The notes beneath the pieces are model-generated. The model worked only from the letters and a program-made list of their open reading frames with translations, ran no database searches and had not been told where the DNA came from. Positions 21,601 to 31,779 of a stretch of 64,000 nt of DNA are shown here, piece after piece. This DNA comes from Cololabis saira (Eukaryota > Chordata > Actinopteri > Beloniformes > Belonidae). Numbering within the stretch: position 1 is the stretch's first letter; the number at the start of each line of letters is the position of its first letter. The position numbers and the translations under genes were made by a program. The stretch lies in contig NC_084596.1 in assembly GCF_033807715.1 (NCBI RefSeq), positions 34,052,379-34,116,378 on the forward strand. The letters are read 5' to 3'.

Positions 21601-23817
21601 TGGTTCAGCTGTATTTCACATCGGTCTTCATGCTGAAGCGTTCATGTAGTCACGAGCAGAAAAACATGGACCCGCAACTGTTGGATGACGTTTATTCGGC
21701 TCTTTTATTTTGAAAAAACATGACAGGAATGACACACGGCTATTTAGCTGCTCACTGCTCTGGCTTTGTAAAAAATGCCTCAGATTATTAAATAAAACAG
21801 TTATAAATTATTCATTTCGGCCCTGTTCCTTTTTCTCTCCTGTGCTCAACTTCAGTTTTTCATCTAATTTTACATATTACTTTAACAATTTTTCTGTTTT
21901 TTCTTTTTAGTTATTCTAACTACTTTGGTTCATTTCATTTCTTACATTTCCAATTATCTGTTGTAAGAATAATTAAACGATTGGAGTATCTTAGGAGTTA
22001 AAAACTGGTGCAAAGTTCCTGGAAGACGTTCATTGAAATGATTTTGTAGAAGGAAAAAAGTCGAGAGTTGCACAAAAATCAAGCTGCAATTGTCAGATTT
22101 TTTTTTTTCTTTCCCAAGTTCAACCATGTGTTTCCAATTAGAGCGTTCAGCTGAGCTCCTGACTGTTTGCTGTCCATGTCATCAAGCTCATATGCTGTTA
22201 CTGAAGAGGATGTGTATCATTATTCATCCGTGGCAGAGTCCTTTATTATCCTGAAAAAATGTTTAATCGTCAGCAAATCAGCCTTTGATTGATGGAATGA
22301 GGGAAAAGGGCCCAGAATGTCAATGAACGTAGTGCATTTACAGCCTGTCGTCCTCAACCTTCATGTATTCTACAGGACCTGCTTGAGAGTTGCAGCTTAA
22401 GTCCATGCCTGACGACCTCCACAGCTGCTTCTCTCTAACTTACTGTCCCCGCGTTTTCTTTTGTTTCTGTGGCCAGTCCCAAGCACTGATCCCTAATTCT
22501 TCCTGTGTAACACAGGAACAACAAAACACAGGCTGTGTTTAGTTTTTTTATTTAGTTTAAAACATTGCTGTTATATGGCTTACTCCAGACATGGTTTTTT
22601 TTTATTTTACCAAACTCCTTGTTGGATCAACTTTTTTAAAGAACTTTGATCTTTTCTTCTTCTTCTAACCATTTTTTCAGCTTTCTTGTTGGAACCATGT
22701 TTCCTGTCAACTAGCCAGGTTGAGCAGCTCCTTAAGTTCTGCGAATACTCTTTTCTAATTTCAGAATGATATATGCACAACTGTTATACCACAAATAAGT
22801 ATTTGTGGTAGGAATGCAAATGACAATAACTTTCCTGATTGAACGATTCTCCAGAAAGTTTGAAAAAAAAAACTTGCATTACTTGCAACCATATTATTTA
22901 ATGTTTTTAGATAGATTAGATTTTTAGATTTAGATTTTAGATTTTTCCAAGCTACACTGTTCATTTTTTAATTATTTATTGAATTAATGTGATCCTCGAG
23001 AGCCGTGATGCTGTATTTTTACCAGTGGTTCAGAAACGTGTTGCGGTAATTCCAAGTGCGCCCTGTAGGGGGCAGCAAACTGCACTATTACCAGTGTATG
23101 AATGTAAAGAGCTGAAACTGGAATAAATGAAACTCTTCTTCCAGCAAGACATTAAATACATGAGATTAAATAATGTAGTGACTTTAATAAATGTCTGAGA
23201 GAGACATGAGCGACATGTCCACCACACATGAATACAGGTTTCTCAATACATATAGATTTATATAGTTATGGACGTTTGGAGAGTAAAGAACAAAGCAGCA
23301 GCCACCGTCGTGGAAAACAAGGAGGGACGGGACAGTGTTGGGAGTGAGAGAAGAGAAAGGAATCAAAGTTACTAAGACGATGCATGTTTCAGTGAATAAA
23401 ACCGTTGTTATTAAATGGATGTAAACATTTAAGGCGTTACATTATGTCGTGAGTGACATCACTTGGAGTTTGGTTGCATCCTCGTTGAGATTGTCCAACT
23501 TTAGCCATCCTAAATAATCGGATAGCGGGTTGCTACATGGCTTCAGCAAAACTGGAACAAAGTCAGTCGTGTCTCCTGCAAAAAAAAAAAAGAAAAAGAA
23601 AAAACGCACTGCAAGATTTCCACGAGTCAAAGCGGGCTGAGTTCCACGTTTGCCTCCTTTTTCCCTCGACTTGCAGCTTTTCATCAGAGTCCGTGACGTT
23701 CAAAAGTTTAGTTTTGCATCTCAGGCACAGTCAACAACATAAACAATTCACGATGTCACCGTCTTTGGTCCCGTGGAGGATTTCCCCGTTACAGAAGATA
23801 CATGTTCCCTATAAAGG
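21600..23817. other. rab3a-jund intergenic / possible jund 3' UTR
   Basis: AT-rich with no exon. If jund has a long 3' UTR its signals should read TTTATT here; one such site is at about 22974. A 10-A run with following AG-rich sequence lies at 23580-23602. No transposon with clear ends was found. Confidence 0.4.
23061..23077 (+). promoter_or_regulatory. CTCF-type binding motif
   Basis: Reads CCCTGTAGGGGGCAGCA, close to the CTCF consensus core (AGGGGGC with flanking CC and AGCA). It lies between the convergent ends of rab3a and jund. Confidence 0.4.
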
Positions 23818-23918
23818 CTGATTTATGGCTCCGCGTTACACCAACGCAGAGCCTACGGCGTAAGGTACGCGGCGACGTATGCCGTACGCCGTCGATTTAA
23901 CGCGGAACCATAAATCAG
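23818..23918. repeat. 101-bp CpG-rich palindromic repeat (MITE-like)
   Basis: Starts CTGATTTATGGCTCCGCGTT and ends with the complement AACGCGGAACCATAAATCAG; the middle (ACGGCGTAAGGTACGCGGCG) is also largely self-complementary. A related copy lies at 34551-34663 and a right-end fragment at 55139-55166. No coding capacity. Target duplication not identified. Confidence 0.8.
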
Positions 23919-23948
23919 GCTCAATGCATAATACTGTTTTTACTGCAA

Positions 23949-24348
23949 TGCTGCGTTCCATTTACCTCGGAAGTCGGAACTCGGACCTGGGAATGACGTC
24001 ACAGCCGAGTTATCAGCTTTCCAGTTACAAAGTCGGAAAACAAGTTTGTAGTTCTCATATACCACATGAAAAATGTGAAGTACACTATAGCAGCATATAT
24101 ATGCTGAACAATACTTGTATATGACTGATTTAGTGTGACCAAAACTAGAAAGAAGTGCTAGTACGAATTTTTACAGAGCTCTCTTCTACTGTTTACAACC
24201 GGGGCAGCCATCTCGGAATGGTAACTCGGGGGTGGTGAAGACTCTCCCACTTTCCCAGTGGGAAATCCCACTTCGAGGGGCGTTCCAGTTGAAAAAACCG
24301 ACTAGGAACTAGGAAATTCCCACTTCCGAGGACAAATGGAACGCGGCA
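23949..24348. mobile_element. 400-bp MITE in the jund 3' flank
   Basis: Left end TGCTGCGTTCCATTTACCTC and right end AAATGGAACGCGGCA form terminal inverted repeats that continue inward (CTCGGAAGTCGGAA against TTCCCACTTCCGAG). No reading frame of note. Its right edge is only 50 bp from the jund stop codon. I could not find an exact target duplication, so the superfamily is open. Confidence 0.7.
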
Positions 24349-24398
24349 CAAGACTGCACATTCAGCGCTGTGAGTTCGTCAGTCCGGTCCGGGGTTAG

Positions 24399-25334
24399 TT
24401 AGTACGCCTGGACCTGGCTGGGCAGCAGCTGGCAGCCGCTGCTGACATGGTTCATCACCTTCTGCTTGAGCTGGGCCACCTGCTCCCGCAGCACGCTGGC
24501 CGTGGACGCCAGCTCGGTGTTCTGCGTCTTCAGGGACTTCACCTTGTCCTCCAGCCGCGAGATGCGCTCCAGCTTCCTCTTGCGGCACTTGGACGCGGCT
24601 ATCCGGTTGCGCAGCTTCTTCCTCTCCGCCTTGATGCGCTCCTGGTTGTCCATGTCGATGGGGGACAGCGGGGGGCTCTCCCCGAAGCTCTGCATGTCGG
24701 GCACCGTCTGCGGCTCGTCCTTCACGGCGTTGGCCGCCGCCTGCAGCCGCGACAGCGCGGCTGCGGCGGCCAACGTCTGCGCCTGCGACTGCGCCTGCGC
24801 GCCGCTCAGGTGCGGCGGCGGCGGCGGTGGGAAGGGGATGGTGTCCGTGGAGTAGTTGAGGGTGGTGGCCCCGTGCAGCGGGCTGGTGGTGGCCCCCAGC
24901 GGGCTGGCCGCGTAGCCGTTGAGGGTGGTGTAGACGGGCAGGTCTGCGGGGTGCAGCCCGGGGCCCCCGGGGCCCCCGGGAACCCCCCCGGGGCCCGCGT
25001 CGCTCAGCTGGTTCTGCTTGTGCAGGTCCTCCAGCGCCTTCACGAAGCCCTCCGCGAACTCCTGCTCGTCGCTGCCGGACTTGGGGTAGAAGAAGTGTGC
25101 GGGGGTGCTGGGGTGAACCCCGCCGACCCCGCCGCTGGACTGGATGATGAGCCGCTCCAGGTCCGGGGACGTGAGCTTCAGCAGCCCCAGGTCCGGGGAG
25201 CCCAGCAGCCCGTCCGGACCGGACTTGAGCTCGGAGCTCTGCTCGTCCAGGTTCAGGCTGATCTCCTTCTTCATCATCGCGCTGTGCAGGACGATGCTGG
25301 CCGCCCTCGGGCTGCTGGCGGGGCACAGGTCCAT
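24399..25334 (-). CDS. jund: AP-1 transcription factor JunD
   Basis: Intronless, as all jun genes are; 311 residues. JunD dimerises with Fos, Jun or ATF partners and binds TRE/CRE sites in the nucleus. Seen in order: MMKKE (20-24); JNK docking and activation segment (about 34-67) with SP sites at S46 and S56 and TP at 77; [19 protein letters not shown] (92-110), specific to JunD; a proline run (169-174); [10 protein letters not shown] (220-229); basic region 233-258; and a leucine zipper with L261, L268, L275, L282 and L289. It ends [11 protein letters not shown]. These distinguish it from Jun and JunB. The ATG has a strong context (A at -3, G at +4) and is the first in frame, although the frame stays open upstream. 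The usual METPFY start and the segment before MMKK are replaced by 19 unrelated residues. GC content is far above the surroundings. Confidence 0.95.
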   Translation of the reverse strand: MDLCPASSPRAASIVLHSAMMKKEISLNLDEQSSELKSGPDGLLGSPDLGLLKLTSPDLERLIIQSSGGVGGVHPSTPAHFFYPKSGSDEQEFAEGFVKALEDLHKQNQLSDAGPGGVPGGPGGPGLHPADLPVYTTLNGYAASPLGATTSPLHGATTLNYSTDTIPFPPPPPPHLSGAQAQSQAQTLAAAAALSRLQAAANAVKDEPQTVPDMQSFGESPPLSPIDMDNQERIKAERKKLRNRIAASKCRKRKLERISRLEDKVKSLKTQNTELASTASVLREQVAQLKQKVMNHVSSGCQLLPSQVQAY

Positions 25335-25610
25335 CCTACATCCGCGTATGAGGGCGTGCTGGGCGGCTCTGCGCTGCTCCGAACATGAGGAAACCCGCAG
25401 AAACTCCCTGTGTTCTGGGACAGATTCCCCCTCTCTTATCGCCCAGGCAGATCCCTGATCCCTGATCCCAGATAAGATCCCAGATCCCAGATCCCTGATC
25501 CCTGATCCCTTGTCTGCTCTCGGCTGCTGCTCTCTCTGCGCGGGTATGATTGAGTCTCTTCCCGGCGGAGGATCGGAGGAGGCTGGACTCTCTCTCGCTT
25601 TCTAGACCTA
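25335..25610 (-). other. jund: jund 5' UTR with GATCCC tandem repeat
   Basis: Between the start codon and the presumed core promoter. 25451-25510 contains about eight imperfect copies of the heptamer GATCCCT/GATCCCA. The extent of the UTR depends on the unverified start site. Confidence 0.45.
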
Positions 25611-25765
25611 AAAATTCCATTATGTCACTCCAGAGAGCAGAGATTGGCCCGAGATGACGTGCGTTTCCGGTCCGATTTGAATAAGGGGCCGAGCCTGCCT
25701 CTGTCGCCATGGAGACTTTAAGTAAACTACAAACAGTGCAATGCATTGTGGTTTGATGTCATAGC
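25605..25765 (-). promoter_or_regulatory. jund: Putative jund promoter
   Basis: Read on the minus strand from upstream: a TGACATCA site (25754-25761), identical to the jun1 TRE-like site described in the JUN promoter; a CRE-like ACGTCA (25655-25660); a CCAAT box (25643-25647); and a weak AT-rich TATA-like stretch (about 25609-25616). The order and spacing are those of a compact immediate-early promoter and suggest AP-1/CREB autoregulation. Motifs are seen; function is inferred. Confidence 0.5.
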
Positions 25766-25929
25766 ATAAAAAGCACAAGGTCGCCCAAAACAGAGCTGGG
25801 CGGGGAAGGTGTAAGAGGCGAGGGCCAGAGGAACAGAGAAGCAGGATCCACACAAATGTTTCCCCATCTCCGGCTCGGGCAGCCTTACCAGGAACAAGCA
25901 GAAAAGCAGGCATTTCAATCTGTTGCTTT

Positions 25930-26636
25930 GCTTTCTATGGGTGTTAATAATAAAGTTGTGCCCCAGACTTGAACACCACAGATCACCCAGGACACAGGAA
26001 GTTGTAACATGCGGTGTTTATTGCAAATAAGACCAAAAAAAGACACATCTGTCATTCACATGTGTCTCAAAGTGGCCAGGAGTTATGAAAAAGAAGGAAA
26101 CCAACTAGTTAGTGGGAGGTTTTCTTGGGTCTAGTGGCTCATGGGCATCACAGGGGAAGCCTGCAGTATTTATATAGTACTTTCTTTATGATAGTGATTA
26201 ATTTATGTGTTACAGAAACTGGTGCGATAACTTTAGAAGGGTTGCTGGTACGACGCTGGAAGAGAAAGTTGTTTCTTAAAGCAGCACAGACTCATGTTGG
26301 ACTGTCTCCTGTTCCCTCTCCTGAAAACAAAGCCCAAGCAAGGTAACTTTGGACTCCCACCCTGGGCGTCTCTAATCTCTGTTATCTCGGTCAGCAATGA
26401 GGACACACCCTCACCCGGTGACAGCAGCGGGCCTCAGGAAGGATAGGTAGAAACTGAAAGAAACGAATGACAATAGAGAAAACAAGAGAGACCAGACGGG
26501 TCTTAGTGTTGTAAAAGTTACCAAACATCCACCTGAGGGTGTGTCAGAATTAAACCTGTATAGAGGCTCTCTGTGCTGCTTTCATGATTTATATTTATTT
26601 ACCTGGCAGGGGTAATCCATGTGTAATCCATGTGTC
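25930..26636. other. jund-pgpep1 intergenic DNA
   Basis: No exon, RNA gene or bounded element recognised. A TGTTTATTGCAAATAAG stretch near 26011 could be a minus-strand polyadenylation signal, but no gene is attached to it. Confidence 0.4.
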
Positions 26637-27316
26637 AAGACAATAAAGTAGAGCAGAACAGAACATAATAGAACAGAATAAGAAGAATAGAACAGAACAG
26701 GATATGACGGAATAGAATAGAACAGAACAGAATATGACAGAATAGAATAGAATATGACAGAATAGAATAGAACAGAACAGAATATGACAGAATAGAATAG
26801 AATATGACAGAATAGAATAGAACAGAACAGAATATGACAGAATAGAATAGAATATGACATAATACAATATGACGGAATAGAATAGAACAGAATAGAATAG
26901 GACAGAATAGAACAGAATAGAATATGACAGAATAGAATAGAACAGAATATGACAGAATAGAACAGAATATGAAAGAATAGAACAGAATATGACAGAATAG
27001 AATAGAATAGAACAGAATATGACAGAATAGAATAGAATATGACATAATACAATATGACGGAATAGAATAGAACAGAATAGAATATGACAGAATAGAACAG
27101 AATAGAATATGACAGAATAGAATAGAACAGAATATGACAGAATAGAACAGAATATGATGGAATAGAACAGAATATGACAGAATAGAATAGAATAGAACAT
27201 AATATCACAGAATAGAATAGAACAGAATAGAATATGGCAGAATAGAATAGAACAGAATAGAATAGTCATAGCAGAATAAAACAGAATATGGCAGAATAGA
27301 ACAGAATAGAATGTTG
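26637..27316 (+). repeat. 680-bp GAATA-based minisatellite
   Basis: Tandem array of variants of AGAATAGAATAGAACAGAAT and AGAATATGACAG (units of 5 bp grouped into roughly 20-35 bp repeats). Frames of Ile, Leu, Phe, Tyr, Ser and Cys across the minus strand are artefacts of composition. Confidence 0.93.
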
Positions 27317-28536
27317 CATTATTTGCCACTAGGGATATTTGTATAACTGAGCCATATGCAAATATTTGTTGTCAAGTACAACCAAAGCAATTCTGAAACG
27401 TTACAAATAAGCATAAGAAAAAGAAAAAAACGCATTCATAAAATCACTGTACAAAAATATTTGCGGATAAAGTCAAAGAAGCTGTGTGTACAAGATACCA
27501 GCGAGACCGGCTCTGCTGTGAAATCTGCAACAATATTGTTATTCCGCCCATACACAGCAAAGACGTCAGCAGACTGCCTGCAGCAGCGCCACGGAGCAGA
27601 GAAGACATCATCAGTTTCCACGGCAACACTGACACAGGCAGTGACGCGCGGGTAAGTCAGAGGGGGAAAGGTAAATGGGTTGAGGGAGGGGAGGCAGGGG
27701 ATGTGGGTGGTCCGTGGAGCCGCACCGTCAGACTGTCCTTCTGTTATCTGTTTGAAGCATTTGTCTCATAACGTTTGTTCCCCCTGAAAGTCTCTGAGAC
27801 ACGGGGAGGGTATCGGGTTTACTGTTCTCAGTGCCAGTCTCAGAGGCTGCTGCATCCAGAATGTGTTAGTCATTTTCTGGGATTGGGACCACAAAGTGCA
27901 CATTGAGACAAGACGAGCCTTTTTCATCAGACATCATTGGAGTAGCTGTGATACGACTTAAACAAAAACGTAGAGGAGAGGAAATCCTCCAAGTTCAGAT
28001 AATGGAGCGGGCCAGAGGTCGTATAAGAGAAAATCTGAGCCCGGGAAGTGTAATTTGACTTCAACTTTCTCTGTCAAATGCCTGGAGTTATGCTTAGTAC
28101 AGTGCACACGCTCAAATGAGACCCAGTCAGGCCCGGGGGAGCTTCCTGGGGGATGAGCATTATGTTTTCAGTGTTCACTTGAGGGTTGGTTCAACAGCAT
28201 CTTCTTTGGGGGAAAAAAATAACTTCATTAACAGTTATCTTTTATAAATAATATGCAGATTCACCTTTTTTTTTATTTACAGGACACTTCCTGATATTGT
28301 ATTTCTCTGAAACAGGCTACTTGTATGAAAAGGAAGTTGAAGGTGGGAGCTGCCTGCTTTTGCAAGTTTCTATGTTTCCAGGTCAGACTGTTGTCCGTGC
28401 CCAGTGGATGGCAGTGTACTCTGTCCATAGTTAGTTTGTCGTTTCCTTTCAGCTTCTCAGAAGAAGACAGCAACTTCTTGTTTGAGCAACGTGATCTCGT
28501 CATTCATCTGCAACAACCCCAGTCACAACAGAGACG
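27317..28536 (+). promoter_or_regulatory. pgpep1: pgpep1 upstream region with RFX X-box and possible 5' UTR exon
   Basis: 27614-27627 reads GTTTCCACGGCAAC, close to the RFX X-box palindrome GTTNCCNNGGNAAC. It is followed by a consensus donor G|GTAAGT with GT at 27652. CpG density is locally raised (27600-27660). This could be the promoter and a non-coding first exon, or only an enhancer. The rest of the interval has no recognised gene or element. Confidence 0.35.
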
Positions 28537-31102
28537 ATGAACAGCAGGAAGAAGGTAATCGTGACGGGTAAGAGAGTCTGACTCTGAAGTTGAGAGAAGT
28601 TCCCCCCAAAAGTTTTTTGTTTTGTTTTAGTTTTTACTGCAAGCACACTCTTTAGTATTTTCGTATTTGTTTGAGCTGAGACTAAGAGGATGTAGCTGGT
28701 GTGACGAGAGGATAAGAATGTGATGACTTTGCTTTAAAATGATTTGTTGCTGTGAGGACAAAATGATTATGTCTCCTGGCTTAAATAAGTAAACTGAGAA
28801 ATCTCAAGCTAAAATCTTCTGTGAGTTATATGCTATGGCTGTAATTAATGTTTGACTACGTGACTTTGGACTTTGTGTGAACGTCCTTTTTTTTTTACAC
28901 CTAGCCCTTTTTCCACGACACAGAAGCATCCTCAAAGATTAAGATATTGATCCTGTTGAACTGTGGAGTGTTGCTGCCGACTAACCTGGCCAACCTTTTA
29001 TTTTTCCTGCAGGATTTGAGCCTTTCGGTGAGCATGTGGTCAACTCCAGCTGGGCGGCAGTGCAGGTAATCAATAGTCACACTGCAAGAAGCCGCCTGCT
29101 GATGCCATTTGTTTCACACTGAATAGGAAATCATTCAAAAAGTATTTTATAATTGTCTTTTGAACTCCATTTATGTATTTTTCTTTAAAAAAAAAACAAA
29201 GTGTGAGGAATGTTCAGGGCCGGCTCTGGGATTTTTGTGGCCTTTTTTTGTGGTTTCATAAACGATCCAAGTGCAAACACTAAATAAATGAATAGACAGA
29301 TGGACAAATTTATTATCAAGACATCTCTCTTTTTATTTGAAAATATAAGGAAAGTTAAAACCATTTCAAATAAATGGAGCTGAATCCCCACTGGGGACAC
29401 TTTTGATCATGTGGCCCCCCTTACTTAGCAGTTGTGGCCCTAAACAACTGCATAATGTTCAAGCCAGGAACCAGCCCTGGGAATGTTATATCACCTGATA
29501 ATAGAATATTGGCAGTTTTCTTTCACTAAAGAGCCTGGGGCCACTTTCCAGAAGCAATGAACTGGTATGTTAATGTCTGTGTGTTTAAAGGAACTGGAGC
29601 GGTTGGGACTGGGTGAGGCAGTAGATCTCTACGTGTGTGAGATACCTGTTGAATACAAAGCTATTGGGAGCCTTTTGCCATCGCTGTGGAAAGAGCACCG
29701 GCCAGAGGTACATGAGGAAATATCCAGTTCTTTCCCTCACTGTGCTGTCGCCGAGACATTTCATTAAAACTACCTCTGATTCCTCTGTGTTTTGGTTTCC
29801 TGTGAGCAGCTGGTTGTCCATGTCGGTGTTTCTGGATTAGCGACGACAGTCACTCTGGAAAAGTGCGGTCACAACAAAGGCTACAAACGTCTGGACAACT
29901 GCAGTTTCTGCCCGGCCTCTCAGTGGTGCATGGAGGACGGCCCTGACTGCTTAAAATCGGTCCTAGACATGGATACGATCTCCAGGAAGGTCAATGATTC
30001 AGACATCGGGATCACTGCGTCGGTATCTGAGGACGCTGGAAGGCAAGTGATGTTGTTTACTTGTGCATGAAGATACTCGCGTCCACACAGAGTTGCTGCT
30101 GATAGTTTCTCTGACTTTATAAGTTCAGTTCTGTTCATGTTTTGGTCCCATAATTGAATTAATTAATTAAGCATTGTTAAATTAATTTGTGGTTTTCCTA
30201 TTATGACACATCAAGGGATGTTTTTGTTGAAAACTGTGTGAACTTGTCGTCACACAGGAAAAGCAATATATTTAATGTTCACCACTTACTCTGAGCATGT
30301 GTGTGTTTGTGTTATATATCAGTAAAGTACAGGACTGTCTCAGAAAATTAGAATATTGTGATTTTCTGTAATGCAATTACAAAAACAAAATTGTCATACA
30401 TTCTGGATTCATTACAAATCAACTGAAATATTGCAAGCCTTTTATTATTTTAATATTGCTGATCATGGTTTACAGCTTAAAAAAACTCAAATATCCTATC
30501 TCAAAAAATTAGAATATTCTGGGAATCTTAATCTTAAACTGTAAGCCATAATCAGCAATATTAAAATAATAAAAGGCTTGCAATATTTCAGTTGATTTGT
30601 AATGAATCCAGAATGTATGACATTTTTGTTTTTTTAATTGCATTACAGAAAATAAAGAACTTTATCACAATATTCTAATTTTCTGAGACAGTCCTGTATA
30701 TCTCTGCAATGAATTGTTGCATAATATCAGCAGACTACTGCCACGGGACACTGCTTGAATTTTGCTATGGTGGCAAATGACTGTTGTTAAGTTTATTTCC
30801 CTCTTTCTCCTGCTCATCAGTATGTAGCGTTTTATGATAACTTTCTATGGCCTCATAGCGATGCTTTGCCCCCTGTTAGGTATCTTTGCGATTACACCTA
30901 CTACACGTCTCTGTACCTGGGGCAGGGACGCGCTGCCTTCGTCCACGTGCCTCCACTAGGAAAACCCTACAGCAGACAGGACCTGGGCCGAGGCCTGCAG
31001 GCTGTCGTGCAGGAAATGCTGAAGCTCCAGGAGGGTAATCACAGTGAGGAGGACCTCTGCAAATGTGCCGTTAACAGGATCGTAACTACTCATGATGACT
31101 GA
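28537..31102 (+). CDS. pgpep1: Pyroglutamyl-peptidase I (PGPEP1)
   Basis: Cytosolic omega-peptidase (peptidase family C15) that removes N-terminal pyroglutamate from peptides. Exons: 28537-28567, 29013-29065, 29591-29707, 29810-30042 and 30880-31102. Together they encode 218 residues (human 209) in a frame that stays intact across all junctions. The start MNSRKKVIVTGFEPFGEH aligns with the family N-terminus. Catalytic residues in the expected contexts are Glu84 in TLEKCGHNKGY, Cys148 in RYLCDYTYYTS and His167 in FVHVPPLGKPY, each one less than the human numbering (85, 149, 168). Intron 4 uses a GC donor (AAG|GCAAGT at 30043) with a normal AG acceptor; the spliced codon AGG gives the Arg expected before YLCD. 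Introns 2 and 4 each contain a MITE. Orientation is the same as upf1 downstream. Confidence 0.96.
29215..29479. mobile_element. 265-bp hAT MITE in pgpep1 intron 2
   Basis: Ends CAGGGCCGGCTCTGG and the complementary CCAGGAACCAGCCCTG, flanked by the 8-bp duplication GGAATGTT at 29207-29214 and 29480-29487. No coding frame. Confidence 0.9.
30330..30696. mobile_element. 367-bp palindromic MITE, Tc1/mariner-like, in pgpep1 intron 4
   Basis: Begins CAGGACTGTCTCAGAAAATT and ends with its complement, flanked by TA on both sides (30328-30329, 30697-30698). The two halves are almost fully complementary over about 170 bp, so the intron RNA would fold into a very long hairpin. The TA duplication fits Tc1/mariner. 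Confidence 0.85.
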
Positions 31103-31440
31103 CTTCAAACATCATCTAAACTCAACCAACAAAGTTAGCCTCTGTCTCTTAGCAACAGTGTAATCAGTGTAAGAACTGACGCAAGGACAACAGCGAGAGA
31201 TGGTTGTGTGAGTCAATCATGGCAAAACTCTGCCTCAGATTGTTATGGTTGTCAATATTTTAAACTGTGAAAGAAACATTAAAAGTTGTAAAACAGGACA
31301 CATCTGTTTTGATTTTGACAGCTGTAGTCTGTTTTACTATTTTTATGTGTTTTTATGTGCATGATGAGAAGGCAAAAGTGAGTATTTGCAATGTCTGTCT
31401 TTGTATTCCCATAATAAAGTTGCAGGTTAGCATTTATTAA
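31103..31440 (+). other. pgpep1: pgpep1 3' UTR
   Basis: Runs from the stop codon to a probable polyadenylation signal AATAAA at 31413-31418; an ATTAAA variant lies at about 31277. No other feature. Confidence 0.6.
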
Positions 31441-31779
31441 TGCCATGCCATGTAAAAACAGGGAGGGGGATGTGAACAATTTGATGTTTCTGATGTATGT
31501 ATGTGATGTGACTGCAAAGCAAAGCCAGGCGAGAACTATCAATGATTAAATCATTTCACACAAGCTTGAACTTTTATCTCAGCTACAGTGAGCTTTACAT
31601 GAAAGTCTCTTCTTACTGGTTTTCTGCATTTTACTGTCTTTATTTCCTTCATCCATCTCCAAGACTTTAATAATTATAACTTTACTACTACTACTATTAT
31701 TAATAATCATAATGATAATAATAAAAGTTATTATAAGTCGCCTTTCAAAACACTCAAGGTCATCTTACAAGGTCAAAGG

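Noticed and set aside
24379..25388. Long frames overlapping jund in other phases (315 aa minus, 313 aa plus)
   Set aside because: Shadow frames caused by the high GC content of jund; they lack any recognisable domain, while the accepted frame encodes a complete JunD bZIP protein.
26582..27329. Minus-strand frames of 136-244 codons rich in Ile, Leu, Phe, Tyr, Ser, Cys
   Set aside because: Artefact of the GAATA minisatellite; multiple phases are open simultaneously.
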